Assembly (NCBI GenBank): GCA_030601605.1
Contig: JAUVTI010000011.1
Span: 1 to 24,333 of the forward strand
Reading direction: 5' to 3'
Origin: Gemmatimonadales bacterium
GTDB taxonomy: Bacteria > Gemmatimonadota > Gemmatimonadetes > Gemmatimonadales > GWC2-71-9
Length of the DNA: 24,333 nucleotides
Shown: in pieces, positions 14,610 to 22,403 of the stretch
How the letters are laid out: each line of letters starts with the position of its first letter
Numbering within the stretch: position 1 is the stretch's first letter
The notes under the pieces: generated by a model
What the model was told of the DNA's origin: nothing
What the model saw: the letters and a program-made list of their open reading frames with translations, nothing else
Databases searched by the model: none
Program-made: the position numbers and the translations under genes

Positions 14610-15317
14610 CTATGCTTCCTCAGGGGCGAATCCGTGTCTGCCGATCAGAGGCACGAATTGCGCATCGCGGAGCGCCTCAGCGTAGAACTTGTCTCCGTGC
14701 CGGGTGACGCGGACCAGGACCTGGCGTCCGGCCTTGGGCTGCGTGCCCCGCGCCTCCGGTGGCACGCTCGAGGCCTCCAGCGGCAGGATCAGCCTGCCTC
14801 CTTCGGCCAGCTGCCGCTTGAGCGGCTCGGGCACGGTGGGGCTGGCGGCGGCCACGAGGATCGCGTCGTAGGGTGATTCGGGAGCCCAGCCCAGGGTGCC
14901 GTCCCCCACCACGACCATCACTGCGGTCACTTCGGCCTTCTCCAGGGCCTCCCTGGCCCGCTCCGCAAGCTCGGGGACGCGCTCCACGGAGACCACCTGC
15001 TGGACCACGAGCGACAGCAATGCCGCCTGGTACCCCGAGCCGGTGCCGATCTCCAGCACCCGCTCGCGTCCCTGCAGCGCCAGGGCCTGCATGTAGTGCG
15101 CCTGCGTGGTGGGTTGGGAGATCGTCTGGCCGCGGCCGATCGGCAGCGACGTGTCCTCGTAAGCCTGGCGGCACAGGGCTTCCGGCACAAACAGGTGGCG
15201 CGGGGTCTCTCCAAACGCCCGCAGCACCGCGAGGTCACGGATCCCGTTCCGCCTCAACTCCTCGACGAGGCGGGAGCGGTACCCTCCGTATGTGTCGGTC
15301 AGCCGCCCAGCCGCCAT
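14610..15317 (-). CDS. pcm: Protein-L-isoaspartate O-methyltransferase Pcm
   Basis: Pcm methylates isoaspartyl residues that arise in ageing proteins and so starts their repair, using SAM. The 235-residue protein has the family's ETPRHLFVPE, the active-site segment AYEDTSLPIGRGQTISQP, SAM motif I VLEIGTGSGYQAALL and the downstream SVERVPELAERA. The frame is open up to 15470, but the upper part lies within surE and is arginine/proline-rich out-of-frame sequence. ATG 15317 is chosen because it leaves a short 19-nt overlap with surE and starts just before the conserved YGGYRSRLVEEL helix. surE followed by an overlapping pcm is the same pairing as in E. coli and many other bacteria. Confidence 0.95.
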   Translation of the reverse strand: MAAGRLTDTYGGYRSRLVEELRRNGIRDLAVLRAFGETPRHLFVPEALCRQAYEDTSLPIGRGQTISQPTTQAHYMQALALQGRERVLEIGTGSGYQAALLSLVVQQVVSVERVPELAERAREALEKAEVTAVMVVVGDGTLGWAPESPYDAILVAAASPTVPEPLKRQLAEGGRLILPLEASSVPPEARGTQPKAGRQVLVRVTRHGDKFYAEALRDAQFVPLIGRHGFAPEEA

Positions 15318-16048
15318 GCGCGCACGTCTTCCAGCAGGTCGTAGTTGGTGAGGTCCACGTGGAGCGGCGTCACCGAGATGTAGCCGTCCTGGATGGCGCG
15401 GAAGTCGGAGTCCTCGCGGCCCGACCACGAGATCTGCCCACCCCCGATCCAGTAGCCGGTCCGCCCCCACGGGTCGGTGGTCTGCACCAGGGAGTCCGAG
15501 TAGACGCGCTTGCCGAGGGTCGTTACCCGGATGCCCTCGATCTCGTCGCCGGGGATCGGGGGGATGTTGATGTTGAGCAGGGTCTCCCCGGGGAACTCAG
15601 TCACCTTTACGATGTCGGACACCAGGCGCTCGATCCATGGGCGGTGGCTGTCCATGAGCTCGATGTTGCCGCCCGCGAACGAGACCGCGACACCGGGGAT
15701 TCCGAATGCGAGCCCCTCCATCGCGGCGGCCACCGTGCCTGAGTAGAGCACGTCCTCGCCCATGTTGGGGCCGTGGTTCACGCCCGAGAACACGAAATCG
15801 GGCTTTTCGTCGAGCAGTACGCCCAGCGCCAGGAGCACGCAGTCCGTGGGTGTGCCGTCGACCTGGAGCGAGCCGTCGGGGCGCTCGGTGGAGCGCAGCG
15901 GGCGACCCAGAGTGAGGGAGTGACTGGCACCGCTCTGTTCGCGATCCGGTGCCACCACCGTCACGTTGCCGACCGTCCGGCACGCGTCCGCCAGCAGCTC
16001 CAGTCCCCGCGCGAGAATGCCGTCGTCGTTACTGATCAGGATGTTCAA
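15299..16048 (-). CDS. surE: 5'/3'-nucleotidase SurE
   Basis: SurE is a metal-dependent cytoplasmic nucleotidase linked to stationary-phase survival; it removes phosphate from 5'- and 3'-nucleoside monophosphates. The 249-residue protein has the metal-binding NDDG at residues 7-10 (MNILISNDDGILARGL), APDREQSGASHSLTL with the serine ligand, GTPTDCVLLAL, and the asparagine-containing SGVNHGPNMGEDVLYSGTV. Length is normal. Its ATG lies 20 nt inside the end of the MerR-family gene, and its stop lies 19 nt inside pcm, so all three are probably translated from one message. Nothing unusual is seen in the active site. Confidence 0.97.
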   Translation of the reverse strand: MNILISNDDGILARGLELLADACRTVGNVTVVAPDREQSGASHSLTLGRPLRSTERPDGSLQVDGTPTDCVLLALGVLLDEKPDFVFSGVNHGPNMGEDVLYSGTVAAAMEGLAFGIPGVAVSFAGGNIELMDSHRPWIERLVSDIVKVTEFPGETLLNINIPPIPGDEIEGIRVTTLGKRVYSDSLVQTTDPWGRTGYWIGGGQISWSGREDSDFRAIQDGYISVTPLHVDLTNYDLLEDVRAWRLGG

Positions 16049-16406
16049 CGGGTGCTTTGCCGTCCAGAATGTCGAGGATGGTGTTGAGCTCGGTCGAGAG
16101 GTTCTCGATCGTCTCCCTCTGCAGGGCGAAGCGAGCCTCCGACTTCAGCAGGCCGGTGCGCCGGTACTGTTCGATTCGACGCCGGGCGCCTTCGATCGTG
16201 TACTTCTCGGAGTACAACAGGTGCTTGACCAGCATGATCAACTCGATCTCACGCCGCTGGTAGACGCGATTGCCGGAGCGGTTCTTCGCTGGGTTGAGGA
16301 ACCTGAACTGGCTCTCCCAGTAGCGCAGCACGTGCGGCTTGAGATCGGTGAGCTGGCATACGTCGCCGATCGAGAAGAACTCCTGTACCAGTCTAGGTGC
16401 CGTCAT
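16029..16406 (-). CDS. MerR-family transcriptional regulator (short)
   Basis: The 125-residue protein has a MerR winged helix at the N-terminus: FFSIGDVCQLTDLKPHVLRY (10-29), WESQF, then NRVYQRREIELIMLVKHLLY. A coiled region follows (EARFALQRETIENLSTELNT), likely the antiparallel coiled coil by which MerR proteins dimerise. There is no cysteine-rich metal site and no separate effector domain, so the ligand is not predictable. The R-Y-W-E and K-P-H-x-L-R form is that of the small MerR group often found alone among housekeeping genes. It overlaps gpsA (ATGA) and surE (20 nt). It may control this operon or distant genes; no MerR-type operator was recognised. Confidence 0.85.
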   Translation of the reverse strand: MTAPRLVQEFFSIGDVCQLTDLKPHVLRYWESQFRFLNPAKNRSGNRVYQRREIELIMLVKHLLYSEKYTIEGARRRIEQYRRTGLLKSEARFALQRETIENLSTELNTILDILDGKAPVEHPDQ

Positions 16407-17404
16407 TCCCAGTGCTCCGCCTTCAGCTCGCGCTCCATCAGGTCCCGCACCGCCTGCGTGGGGTCCTTTCCCTCGAACAGGATATTGGCCACCTCGACGG
16501 CGATGGGCATCTCGCTGCCCACCCGCTCGGACAGGCCGACCGCGGCCCCGGCGGTGCGCACGCCCTCGGCCACGGTGCGGCGCACGGCCATGATCTCGTC
16601 GAGTGAGCGGCCCTCGGCCAGCTCGATTCCGAGAGAGCGGTTGCGGCTCAGGGCGCCGGTGGCGGTGAGGATCAGGTCGCCCATTCCGGCGAGGCCCGCG
16701 AACGTTATCGGGTTCGCTCCCATGGCGGTTCCCAGGCGTCCCATCTCGGCCAGCCCCCGCGTGATGAGCGCGGCCATCGTGTTGTGTCCCATGCGAAGGC
16801 CGTGCAGCAGCCCGGCGGCAATGGCGATCACGTTCTTGAGCGCGCCTCCAAGCTGGACGCCGACCACGTCGCCGCTCGTGTACACCCGGAAGTGACCGGC
16901 GGAGAACGCCTGCTGAACCGTCTCGGCGGCCGCCCTGTTCTCTGAGGCTGCCACGACTGCCGTGGGCTGCCGCTCGAACACCTCCTGCGCGAAGCTCGGA
17001 CCCGACAGCGCTACGACCGGTGCGCCTGGAATCGTCTCGCTCAGCACCTCGGTCATCGTGCTCAGCGAGTCTTCCTCGAGCCCCTTGGAAACGCTCACCA
17101 CCGGCGGCGGCTTGGCCCCGTTCAGGCCGGCGAACACCTCGGCGCCCACCTGGCGCACCACGTGCGACGGCGCGGCCGAGACGATGAGATCGGTTCCCTC
17201 GAGCGCGCTCTCGAGATCGCAGTACGCGACCAGCGTCTCGGAAAGCCGCGAGTCTGCCAGGAACAGCTGGTTCACGTGCTCCCGGTTGATGGACTCGACC
17301 ACCTCCGGCTCGTAGGCCCAGATACGCACGTCGAGACCGTTCCCGGCCAGGAGATCGGCCAGGGTCGTGCCCCAGCTGCCCGCGCCGACGACCGTGGCTC
17401 GCAC
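16403..17404 (-). CDS. gpsA: NAD(P)H-dependent glycerol-3-phosphate dehydrogenase GpsA
   Basis: GpsA reduces dihydroxyacetone phosphate to sn-glycerol-3-phosphate, the backbone for phospholipids. The 333-residue protein starts at GTG 17404, which shares bases with the plsY stop (TAGTG). The frame is open further upstream, but that part lies within plsY. The N-terminus has the dinucleotide-binding loop VVGAGSWGTTLADLLA. Further on are VSVSKGLEEDSL, VVALSGPSFAQEV, the catalytic lysine in GALKNVIAIAAGLLHGL with GHNTMAALITRGLAEM, and the late GMGDLILTATG and NRSLG. The next step in the pathway is PlsY, encoded just upstream in the same run, so the product of GpsA is used by its neighbour. Confidence 0.97.
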   Translation of the reverse strand: MRATVVGAGSWGTTLADLLAGNGLDVRIWAYEPEVVESINREHVNQLFLADSRLSETLVAYCDLESALEGTDLIVSAAPSHVVRQVGAEVFAGLNGAKPPPVVSVSKGLEEDSLSTMTEVLSETIPGAPVVALSGPSFAQEVFERQPTAVVAASENRAAAETVQQAFSAGHFRVYTSGDVVGVQLGGALKNVIAIAAGLLHGLRMGHNTMAALITRGLAEMGRLGTAMGANPITFAGLAGMGDLILTATGALSRNRSLGIELAEGRSLDEIMAVRRTVAEGVRTAGAAVGLSERVGSEMPIAVEVANILFEGKDPTQAVRDLMERELKAEHWE

Positions 17405-18018
17405 TAGGTGTCCTTCGCCGCCGCGCGCCGCCGCTTGCCGAACCGGTTCTCGGTCCCGTTCAGCAGCCGCCGGATGTTGCTGCGGTGCGTGTAGATGATG
17501 AACACGGCGAGGGCGATGCCGATAACCAGCGCGTAGTTGTCGCCGGGCTCGAGGACACGGACCGCCACCGGGAACGTGATGGCGCCCAGCATCGACGCGA
17601 CCGACATGTAGCCCGTGGCGGTGAGCACGGCGAGCCAAACGAGGGCGCTCACCCCGAGTGCCGTGGGTGCCAGCGCGAGCACGACGCCCGCCGCGGTCGC
17701 GACACCCTTGCCGCCCTTGAACCGCATGAAGATCGTGAACACGTGTCCCAGTACGGCTGCAACGCCCACTGCCAGAGGCAACCAGGGCTCATCCGACCAG
17801 CGCGACGACAGCAGCACCGGTACGGCGCCCTTCGCAACGTCGAAGAGCCCAACCGGAACGGCGTACTTCCAGCCGAGCACCCGGTAAAGGTTCGTGGCCC
17901 CGAGGTTCCGACTCCCGTGCTCCCTGAGGTCGATGCCGGCGCCGAAGCGGGCGGCCAGGTAGCTGGTCGGGATGGACCCCAGGAGGTAGCCGCCGAGCAG
18001 CCACAGGATGTTCATCAT
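17404..18018 (-). CDS. plsY: Acyl-phosphate:glycerol-3-phosphate acyltransferase PlsY
   Basis: PlsY is an inner-membrane enzyme that transfers the acyl group of acyl phosphate to glycerol-3-phosphate, the first step of phospholipid synthesis in most bacteria. The 204-residue protein (from ATG 18018, in an ATGA overlap with der) has about five hydrophobic segments and the three family motifs: GSIPTSYLAAR with DLREHGSRNLGATNLYRVLG, the FKGGKGVATAAG phosphate loop, and the C-terminal HRSNIRRLLNGTE. A second ATG directly follows at 18015, and the open frame extends upstream to 18081 inside der. The C-terminus is basic (KRRRAAAK). PlsX, which makes acyl phosphate, is not in the window. Confidence 0.96.
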   Translation of the reverse strand: MMNILWLLGGYLLGSIPTSYLAARFGAGIDLREHGSRNLGATNLYRVLGWKYAVPVGLFDVAKGAVPVLLSSRWSDEPWLPLAVGVAAVLGHVFTIFMRFKGGKGVATAAGVVLALAPTALGVSALVWLAVLTATGYMSVASMLGAITFPVAVRVLEPGDNYALVIGIALAVFIIYTHRSNIRRLLNGTENRFGKRRRAAAKDT

Positions 18019-19343
18019 CCGCGTCCCCGTCCCCGTCGGCGCCGGAACCGCAACCGCATCGGCGCCCCTGTGAAATCCCACGCCTTGCGAAAGCCTCGCT
18101 CCAGATAGCGCCGGTACGACTCCGGAATGGCGTCGGGGTCGCTTGCGACGATGGCGAACGTGGTGGGCGCGGTGCCGATCTGGGAGCCGTACAGCAGCTT
18201 TACCTCCTGTCCACCGGTCTGCGGCGGTTGGTTGCGGCCGACGAGCTCCTGCAACACGCGGTTCACCTCCGCCGTGGGAACGCGCCGCGCCCGCGCCGCC
18301 GCAACTTCGAGGATCAACTCCAGCACCCGGCGCGCACGCTGCCCCGTGACGGCCGAGATGTACACGAAAGGAACGAACCCGAGGAACGCCGCGCGCTCGA
18401 CAACCTCCCGCTCACCCTGCTCCGCCGTCTGCGTGTTCTTCGCGTCGACCAGATCCCACTTGGTCACGGCCACAACCAGTCCCGCCCCGCGCGCCCACGT
18501 CGCCTGCGCGATCTTCAGGTCCTGGGTCTCGAGGCCACGTGTGGCATCCACGACCAACACGCACACGTCGGCGCGCTGGATGGCCCGTTCGGTCCGCAGC
18601 GTCGAGTAGAATTCGATCTCATCTTCTACTTTCGATCGCTTCCGTAAACCCGCTGTATCAATGAAGTTGAGCGTTTGACCATGGTACCGCAAGGGGGAGT
18701 CGGTCGCGTCCCGCGTGGTGCCGGCCTCGGGCGCCACCACGAAGCGCTCCTGGCCCAGCAACCGGTTCACCAGGCTCGACTTCCCTACGTTGGGGCGTCC
18801 CACAACGGCTACCTCGATCAGGTCTTCGGTGTCCTGTTCGGGCGCTGCGGGCAGCAGAGCAACGACGCGGTCGAGCAGGTCGCCGCTTCCCTTTCCGATG
18901 GCGGCCGAGACGGGTTGTGGGTCGCCGAGGCCGAGCTCGTGGAACGCGTGGTGCGAGTGGTCGTCGGGCATGTGGTCGGCCTTGTTCGCGGCAACCACGA
19001 CGCGGTCGCGGTAGGGACGCAGCAGCACGGCGACCTCATGATCCTGCGGGTGAACGCCGAGCTTCGTGTCCACCACGAACACGATCACGTCGGCCTGCTC
19101 GATGGCCAGTTGGATCTGGTGCCGCACCGCCTCGTGCAGCGAGTCGCCCTCGCCCGTGGTCCAGCCTCCCGTGTCCACCAGCCAGAAGTGCTTGCCCGTC
19201 CACTCCGTCGCCGCGAAGTGGCGGTCGCGAGTGACCCCCGGCCGGTCGTCCACTATGGCGCGCTGGCCGCCCGCGATGCGGTTGAACAAGGTGGACTTCC
19301 CGACGTTGGATCTCCCGATGATGGCCACCGTAGCCGTGCTCAT
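18015..19343 (-). CDS. der: Ribosome-assembly GTPase Der (EngA)
   Basis: Der has two GTPase domains in tandem and helps mature the 50S ribosomal subunit. The 442-residue protein shows both. G domain 1 has GRSNVGKS (10-17), DRPGVTRDR, DTGG and NKAD. G domain 2 has GRPNVGKSSLVNRLL, the switch region AGTTRDATDSPL, DTAGLRKRSK and TKWD. A C-terminal KH-like domain follows, containing VNRVLQELVGRNQPPQ and VKLLYGSQIGTAPTTFAI. The end is an arginine/glycine-rich tail (RFRRRRGRGRG), somewhat longer than the common basic tail of the family, which suggests RNA contact. The start overlaps the stop of the radical SAM gene by 4 nt, and the stop overlaps plsY. Confidence 0.97.
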   Translation of the reverse strand: MSTATVAIIGRSNVGKSTLFNRIAGGQRAIVDDRPGVTRDRHFAATEWTGKHFWLVDTGGWTTGEGDSLHEAVRHQIQLAIEQADVIVFVVDTKLGVHPQDHEVAVLLRPYRDRVVVAANKADHMPDDHSHHAFHELGLGDPQPVSAAIGKGSGDLLDRVVALLPAAPEQDTEDLIEVAVVGRPNVGKSSLVNRLLGQERFVVAPEAGTTRDATDSPLRYHGQTLNFIDTAGLRKRSKVEDEIEFYSTLRTERAIQRADVCVLVVDATRGLETQDLKIAQATWARGAGLVVAVTKWDLVDAKNTQTAEQGEREVVERAAFLGFVPFVYISAVTGQRARRVLELILEVAAARARRVPTAEVNRVLQELVGRNQPPQTGGQEVKLLYGSQIGTAPTTFAIVASDPDAIPESYRRYLERGFRKAWDFTGAPMRLRFRRRRGRGRG

Positions 19344-20617
19344 GCGACCTCTCCCGCGGTGAGCGCGTCGGCGAAGTCGTACGAGGGCCGCACCTCTACT
19401 GGTGATGCTGCCTCGAGTTGTGCGAGGGTCAGGTCGTCCAGGAAGCGTCCGTTGTCGTTCAGCGCCTCAGCTGGAATGAGCGCCAGGTCGAGTCCGTCCC
19501 TGCCCTCGAGAGCGGCGATGAAAGCGCTCCCGGGGAGCAGACCCGAGCAGGTGACGGAGGATCCGAGCAGGGTGTTCGTGAGCGGCACGAGCTCGAACGT
19601 CGCTCCGGTGGCGCCCTCCAGCGTCTCGAGCACCTCGGGCATGAGGCGCTCCATCGCTCTCCCCGTGAAGACACCGATGCGCACGCCGCCCAGCTCGGGA
19701 AGCTCGGAGCGGGCCTGATCGATCTGCTGCTGCAGGTAGCGCACGCTCCCCACTCCGTTCTCCACCTGCTCGAAGCCGTCGTATGCGTCAGCCTGCGGTA
19801 GCGGCTTCCGGGCCACGACGTAGAGCTCGTCGGCGCCGTACACCCAGCGAACGCCGCGCTCGGCTAGCGCCCGGGCCTGGAACTCCTCCACGATGTGGAT
19901 CGAGGAGCGGCACTCTTCGGCGCTGGGCTCGCGCACCAGGTCGTGTTTGCTGAAATCGGTGAGCCCGACCGGCACGACCGAGACCGAGAGCGCCGCAGCG
20001 CCGAGATCGTACAGATCCTCCAGGCTGCGCCGCAGTACGGGGCCGTCGTTCACTCCCGGCTGCAGCACGATCTGGGTGTGGAACCGGATTCCTCCGGCGG
20101 CGAACTCCGCGAGCTGCGGCACGATGGCCGGCGCGAGCGGATGGCGCCGCAGACGGCGGCGCGCGACCGGATCGGTGGCGTGCACCGAGACGTAGAGCGG
20201 CGGAGGGCGATACTCGAGGATGCGCTCGACGTCCCGCGGGCGCAGGTTTGTCAGCGTCGCGAAGTTGCCGTACCGAAACGAGAGCCGGTAATCATCGTCG
20301 CGTATGTAGAGAGGATCACGCAAGCCTTCGGGCAACCCATCCACGAAGCAGAAATCACATCGGTTGGCGCAGCGGCGGACGCGGGGCGGCTCGAGCTCGA
20401 TTCCCAGAGGCACGTCGGGCGGACGCTCGACATCGTACTCGAACAGCTCCCCGCCCGGGGAGCTGGCGAGCAGCACAAATCTGTCCTCGGCCGTGAGAAA
20501 TTCCCAGTCGAGGAAGTCGGTGAGCTCGCGCCCATCCACGCTGTGGAGCTCGAATCCCGGCTCGACGCCCAATTCGGCGCCGATGGACTCGGGGTGCACC
20601 GATTGCACCCGGATCAT
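19340..20617 (-). CDS. PDZ / radical SAM / DUF512 protein
   Basis: The 425-residue protein has three parts. Residues 1-70 resemble a PDZ-like fold (VHPESIGAELGVEPGFEL, VDGRELTDFLDWEF). A radical SAM core follows with the 4Fe-4S motif C83-x3-C87-x2-C90 in RRCANRCDFCFVDGLPEGL; then YRLSFRYGNFATLTNL and HTQIVLQPGVNDG are typical of the subgroup. The C-terminal third is the DUF512 domain (DELYVVARKPLPQADAYDGFEQ, then IGVFTGRAMERLMPEV and a late LIPAEALNDNGRFLDDLTL). The family is widespread and its reaction is not established. It is often beside der, as here (4-nt overlap). The upstream GGAAGGGCAGGG is a fair ribosome-binding site. A role in ribosome or RNA biology is only a guess from the neighbour. 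Confidence 0.9.
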   Translation of the reverse strand: MIRVQSVHPESIGAELGVEPGFELHSVDGRELTDFLDWEFLTAEDRFVLLASSPGGELFEYDVERPPDVPLGIELEPPRVRRCANRCDFCFVDGLPEGLRDPLYIRDDDYRLSFRYGNFATLTNLRPRDVERILEYRPPPLYVSVHATDPVARRRLRRHPLAPAIVPQLAEFAAGGIRFHTQIVLQPGVNDGPVLRRSLEDLYDLGAAALSVSVVPVGLTDFSKHDLVREPSAEECRSSIHIVEEFQARALAERGVRWVYGADELYVVARKPLPQADAYDGFEQVENGVGSVRYLQQQIDQARSELPELGGVRIGVFTGRAMERLMPEVLETLEGATGATFELVPLTNTLLGSSVTCSGLLPGSAFIAALEGRDGLDLALIPAEALNDNGRFLDDLTLAQLEAASPVEVRPSYDFADALTAGEVA

Positions 20618-20688
20618 GACCGTGCCCTGCCCTTCCGGTCGCAGGTGAGAGGGGAAACGACCCGGAAAGATAACCGGTGCCGCGCCCG

Positions 20689-22320
20689 CTACTGGACCCG
20701 GCGATACCTCCAGGTCACGGCCCCGGTCTGATCCGTCTCCACGGCGAGCGCTTCGCGGCCGCCCCGGGCCAGTGCTGGAATCTCGGCCGTGGCCGTGGCG
20801 ATCACTGCGGCGCTCTCATCGATGAAGGAGAACTCCAGCGTCAGCGGCTCCGCTGGGTGTCCCGAGATGTTCGACACGGTCCCGTTGATCACCGTGCGCG
20901 GGCCCATCGTCACCATCTGGGTGATGCGCACCGACCATCCCACCCCGGTATCGGCCTGGGCCACCCAATAGCGGGTGGAGTCGGCGTTGCGGACGAGATC
21001 GTACGCGGCCGCCATCATGCGCAGGTTCTGGGGGCTCATGGGATCTACTTCGAGCAGCGCCGCGGCCGTCGACTTCAGGCTCTCTGGGTCCTGCATGGCG
21101 TAGTACGCACGGCACATGGTGTACAGAGCCGTCCGCAGGTAGGGGTTCCGCTCTGTCACTGCACTGAGCAGCCGGACCGCCGCCGCCGGGTGCCCATCGT
21201 TGAACAGGGAGACTCCCGCCTGCGACAGATCGATCAACTCAATCGACTGGTCCGTGGAGAGCTCGGTGACGAGCACTTCCATCTGGCCCGCGCGCCCTGC
21301 CATCGAGTAGCGCCGCAGTAGTCGGAGCTTGGTCTCGGTGTCGTCCGGGAACTCCACGAGGAATGCCTCGTACGCTTCCAGGGCGGGACCGATCGCGCCA
21401 TCGACTGCCGTGCTGTCGCGCTGCATCGCCTCGACCGCGGCCGGCAGCGCCGCCATCGCGGCAGCCAGCCGCTCGGCGAGTCGCGCGGAGTCGCGCGCCA
21501 CCGCCTGCTGGACGTCTGGCCTGAGCGGCTTGCCGGCCCACTGCGCGATGAGGTTGGCCAGCAGCACCGAGTCGCGAGTGACGGCCCGCATCAATGTGTC
21601 GCGCTGCGTGCGGGATTCGATGATCTGCATTGCGGCGGGATCCTCGAATGCGATGGCCTCGTAGCCGCGCGCGATATCCAGCATCGCCTGCCGCTTGCGC
21701 CTCGTCAGGTCGGGGTCGTCCCCGGCAAGCTCGTTGCCGATCTGCACGTACTTGAACGCCGAGTCGAACTGGCCCCCGTTCGAGTACATCATGCTCATGA
21801 AATAGGGGATCTCGGCGTCCTGCGGCATCAGGGCCCGCGCGAGCTGGAACAGGACAGCGGCCGAGTCGATGTGCCCGCTCTGCCACGCCTCTATGGCGTC
21901 GGCCCGCGCGAACGGCGCGAGCTCGTCTACGTAGACGGCTATGTCGGCGGCGCACTCCGGATTGGTCTCCAGCACCTTGCTGAACGCCGAGTCGGCGCCC
22001 CACCCGTCGCCGACGTAGACGTAGTAGCGGCCCAGGAAATACCAGGCCCCGGGATTGTCGTCCTGGCCCCTGTTCTCGATGGCGTCCATGAGCACCCGGT
22101 GCGCCTCCCTCAGGCGGCTCTCGCGCCGGCCCGGATCGTCGCTCTGGACTGCTATTCGCAGGTGGTTCGTCGCCCCGGTAACGAGGAAGTGCCCCGCCTT
22201 GACCTTGCAGGGGTCCTGGGGACCGCGCCACTCCTCCTGGCCCAGCAGCGGGCCCGGTCCGATGACGGCGGCAATCGTCAGGGAGGCAAGAGCGAGCACG
22301 AACTGGCGGAGCGCGCGCAT
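20689..22320 (-). CDS. Secreted TPR protein with C-terminal beta domain
   Basis: I do not recognise this 543-residue protein as a named family. It has a signal peptide (residues 1-28, ending GPLLGQ), so it should be exported to the periplasm. A large helical region with TPR-like repeats follows, for example GAWYFLGRYYVYVGDGWGAD, AAVLFQLARALMPQDAEIPY and RTALYTMCRAYYAMQDPESL. The last ~80 residues look like a small beta-sandwich of the FxLYD/Fn3 kind (INGTVSNISGHPAEPLTLEF, FIDESAAVIATATAEIP). Such proteins often act as envelope scaffolds. The gene stands between a hybrid histidine kinase and the radical SAM gene with 83-nt and 71-nt gaps, so it may have its own promoter. It has a good GGAGG ribosome-binding site, 7 nt before the ATG. 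Confidence 0.75.
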   Translation of the reverse strand: MRALRQFVLALASLTIAAVIGPGPLLGQEEWRGPQDPCKVKAGHFLVTGATNHLRIAVQSDDPGRRESRLREAHRVLMDAIENRGQDDNPGAWYFLGRYYVYVGDGWGADSAFSKVLETNPECAADIAVYVDELAPFARADAIEAWQSGHIDSAAVLFQLARALMPQDAEIPYFMSMMYSNGGQFDSAFKYVQIGNELAGDDPDLTRRKRQAMLDIARGYEAIAFEDPAAMQIIESRTQRDTLMRAVTRDSVLLANLIAQWAGKPLRPDVQQAVARDSARLAERLAAAMAALPAAVEAMQRDSTAVDGAIGPALEAYEAFLVEFPDDTETKLRLLRRYSMAGRAGQMEVLVTELSTDQSIELIDLSQAGVSLFNDGHPAAAVRLLSAVTERNPYLRTALYTMCRAYYAMQDPESLKSTAAALLEVDPMSPQNLRMMAAAYDLVRNADSTRYWVAQADTGVGWSVRITQMVTMGPRTVINGTVSNISGHPAEPLTLEFSFIDESAAVIATATAEIPALARGGREALAVETDQTGAVTWRYRRVQ

Positions 22321-22327
22321 GGAGTGT

Positions 22328-22332
22328 CCTCC
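22328..22332 (-). promoter_or_regulatory. Strong ribosome-binding site of the secreted TPR gene
   Basis: GGAGG on the minus strand lies 7 nt before ATG 22320. It is one of the clearest Shine-Dalgarno sequences in the window, where most starts rely on overlap with the preceding stop. It confirms the chosen start. Confidence 0.75.
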
Positions 22333-22368
22333 GCGTTGGGTTTTCCGTTGTACTGGGTAGTTGGGAGA

Positions 22369-22397
22369 GAGATAACCTGCGGGTCGCGGTGGTGCAA
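22369..22397 (-). promoter_or_regulatory. Weak candidate promoter upstream of the secreted TPR gene
   Basis: On the minus strand TTGCAC (22397-22392) and TATCTC (22374-22369) are 17 nt apart in the 83-nt gap before the gene. The -10 box is a poor match, so this is only a suggestion. Confidence 0.22.
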
Positions 22398-22403
22398 ATG
22401 GAC

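Noticed and set aside
15318..15470. Upstream extension of the pcm frame
   Set aside because: The extra residues lie inside surE and read as arginine/proline-rich shadow sequence; Pcm homology begins after ATG 15317.
17405..17638. Upstream extension of the gpsA frame
   Set aside because: It lies inside plsY and has no resemblance to GpsA; the dinucleotide-binding motif starts just after GTG 17404.
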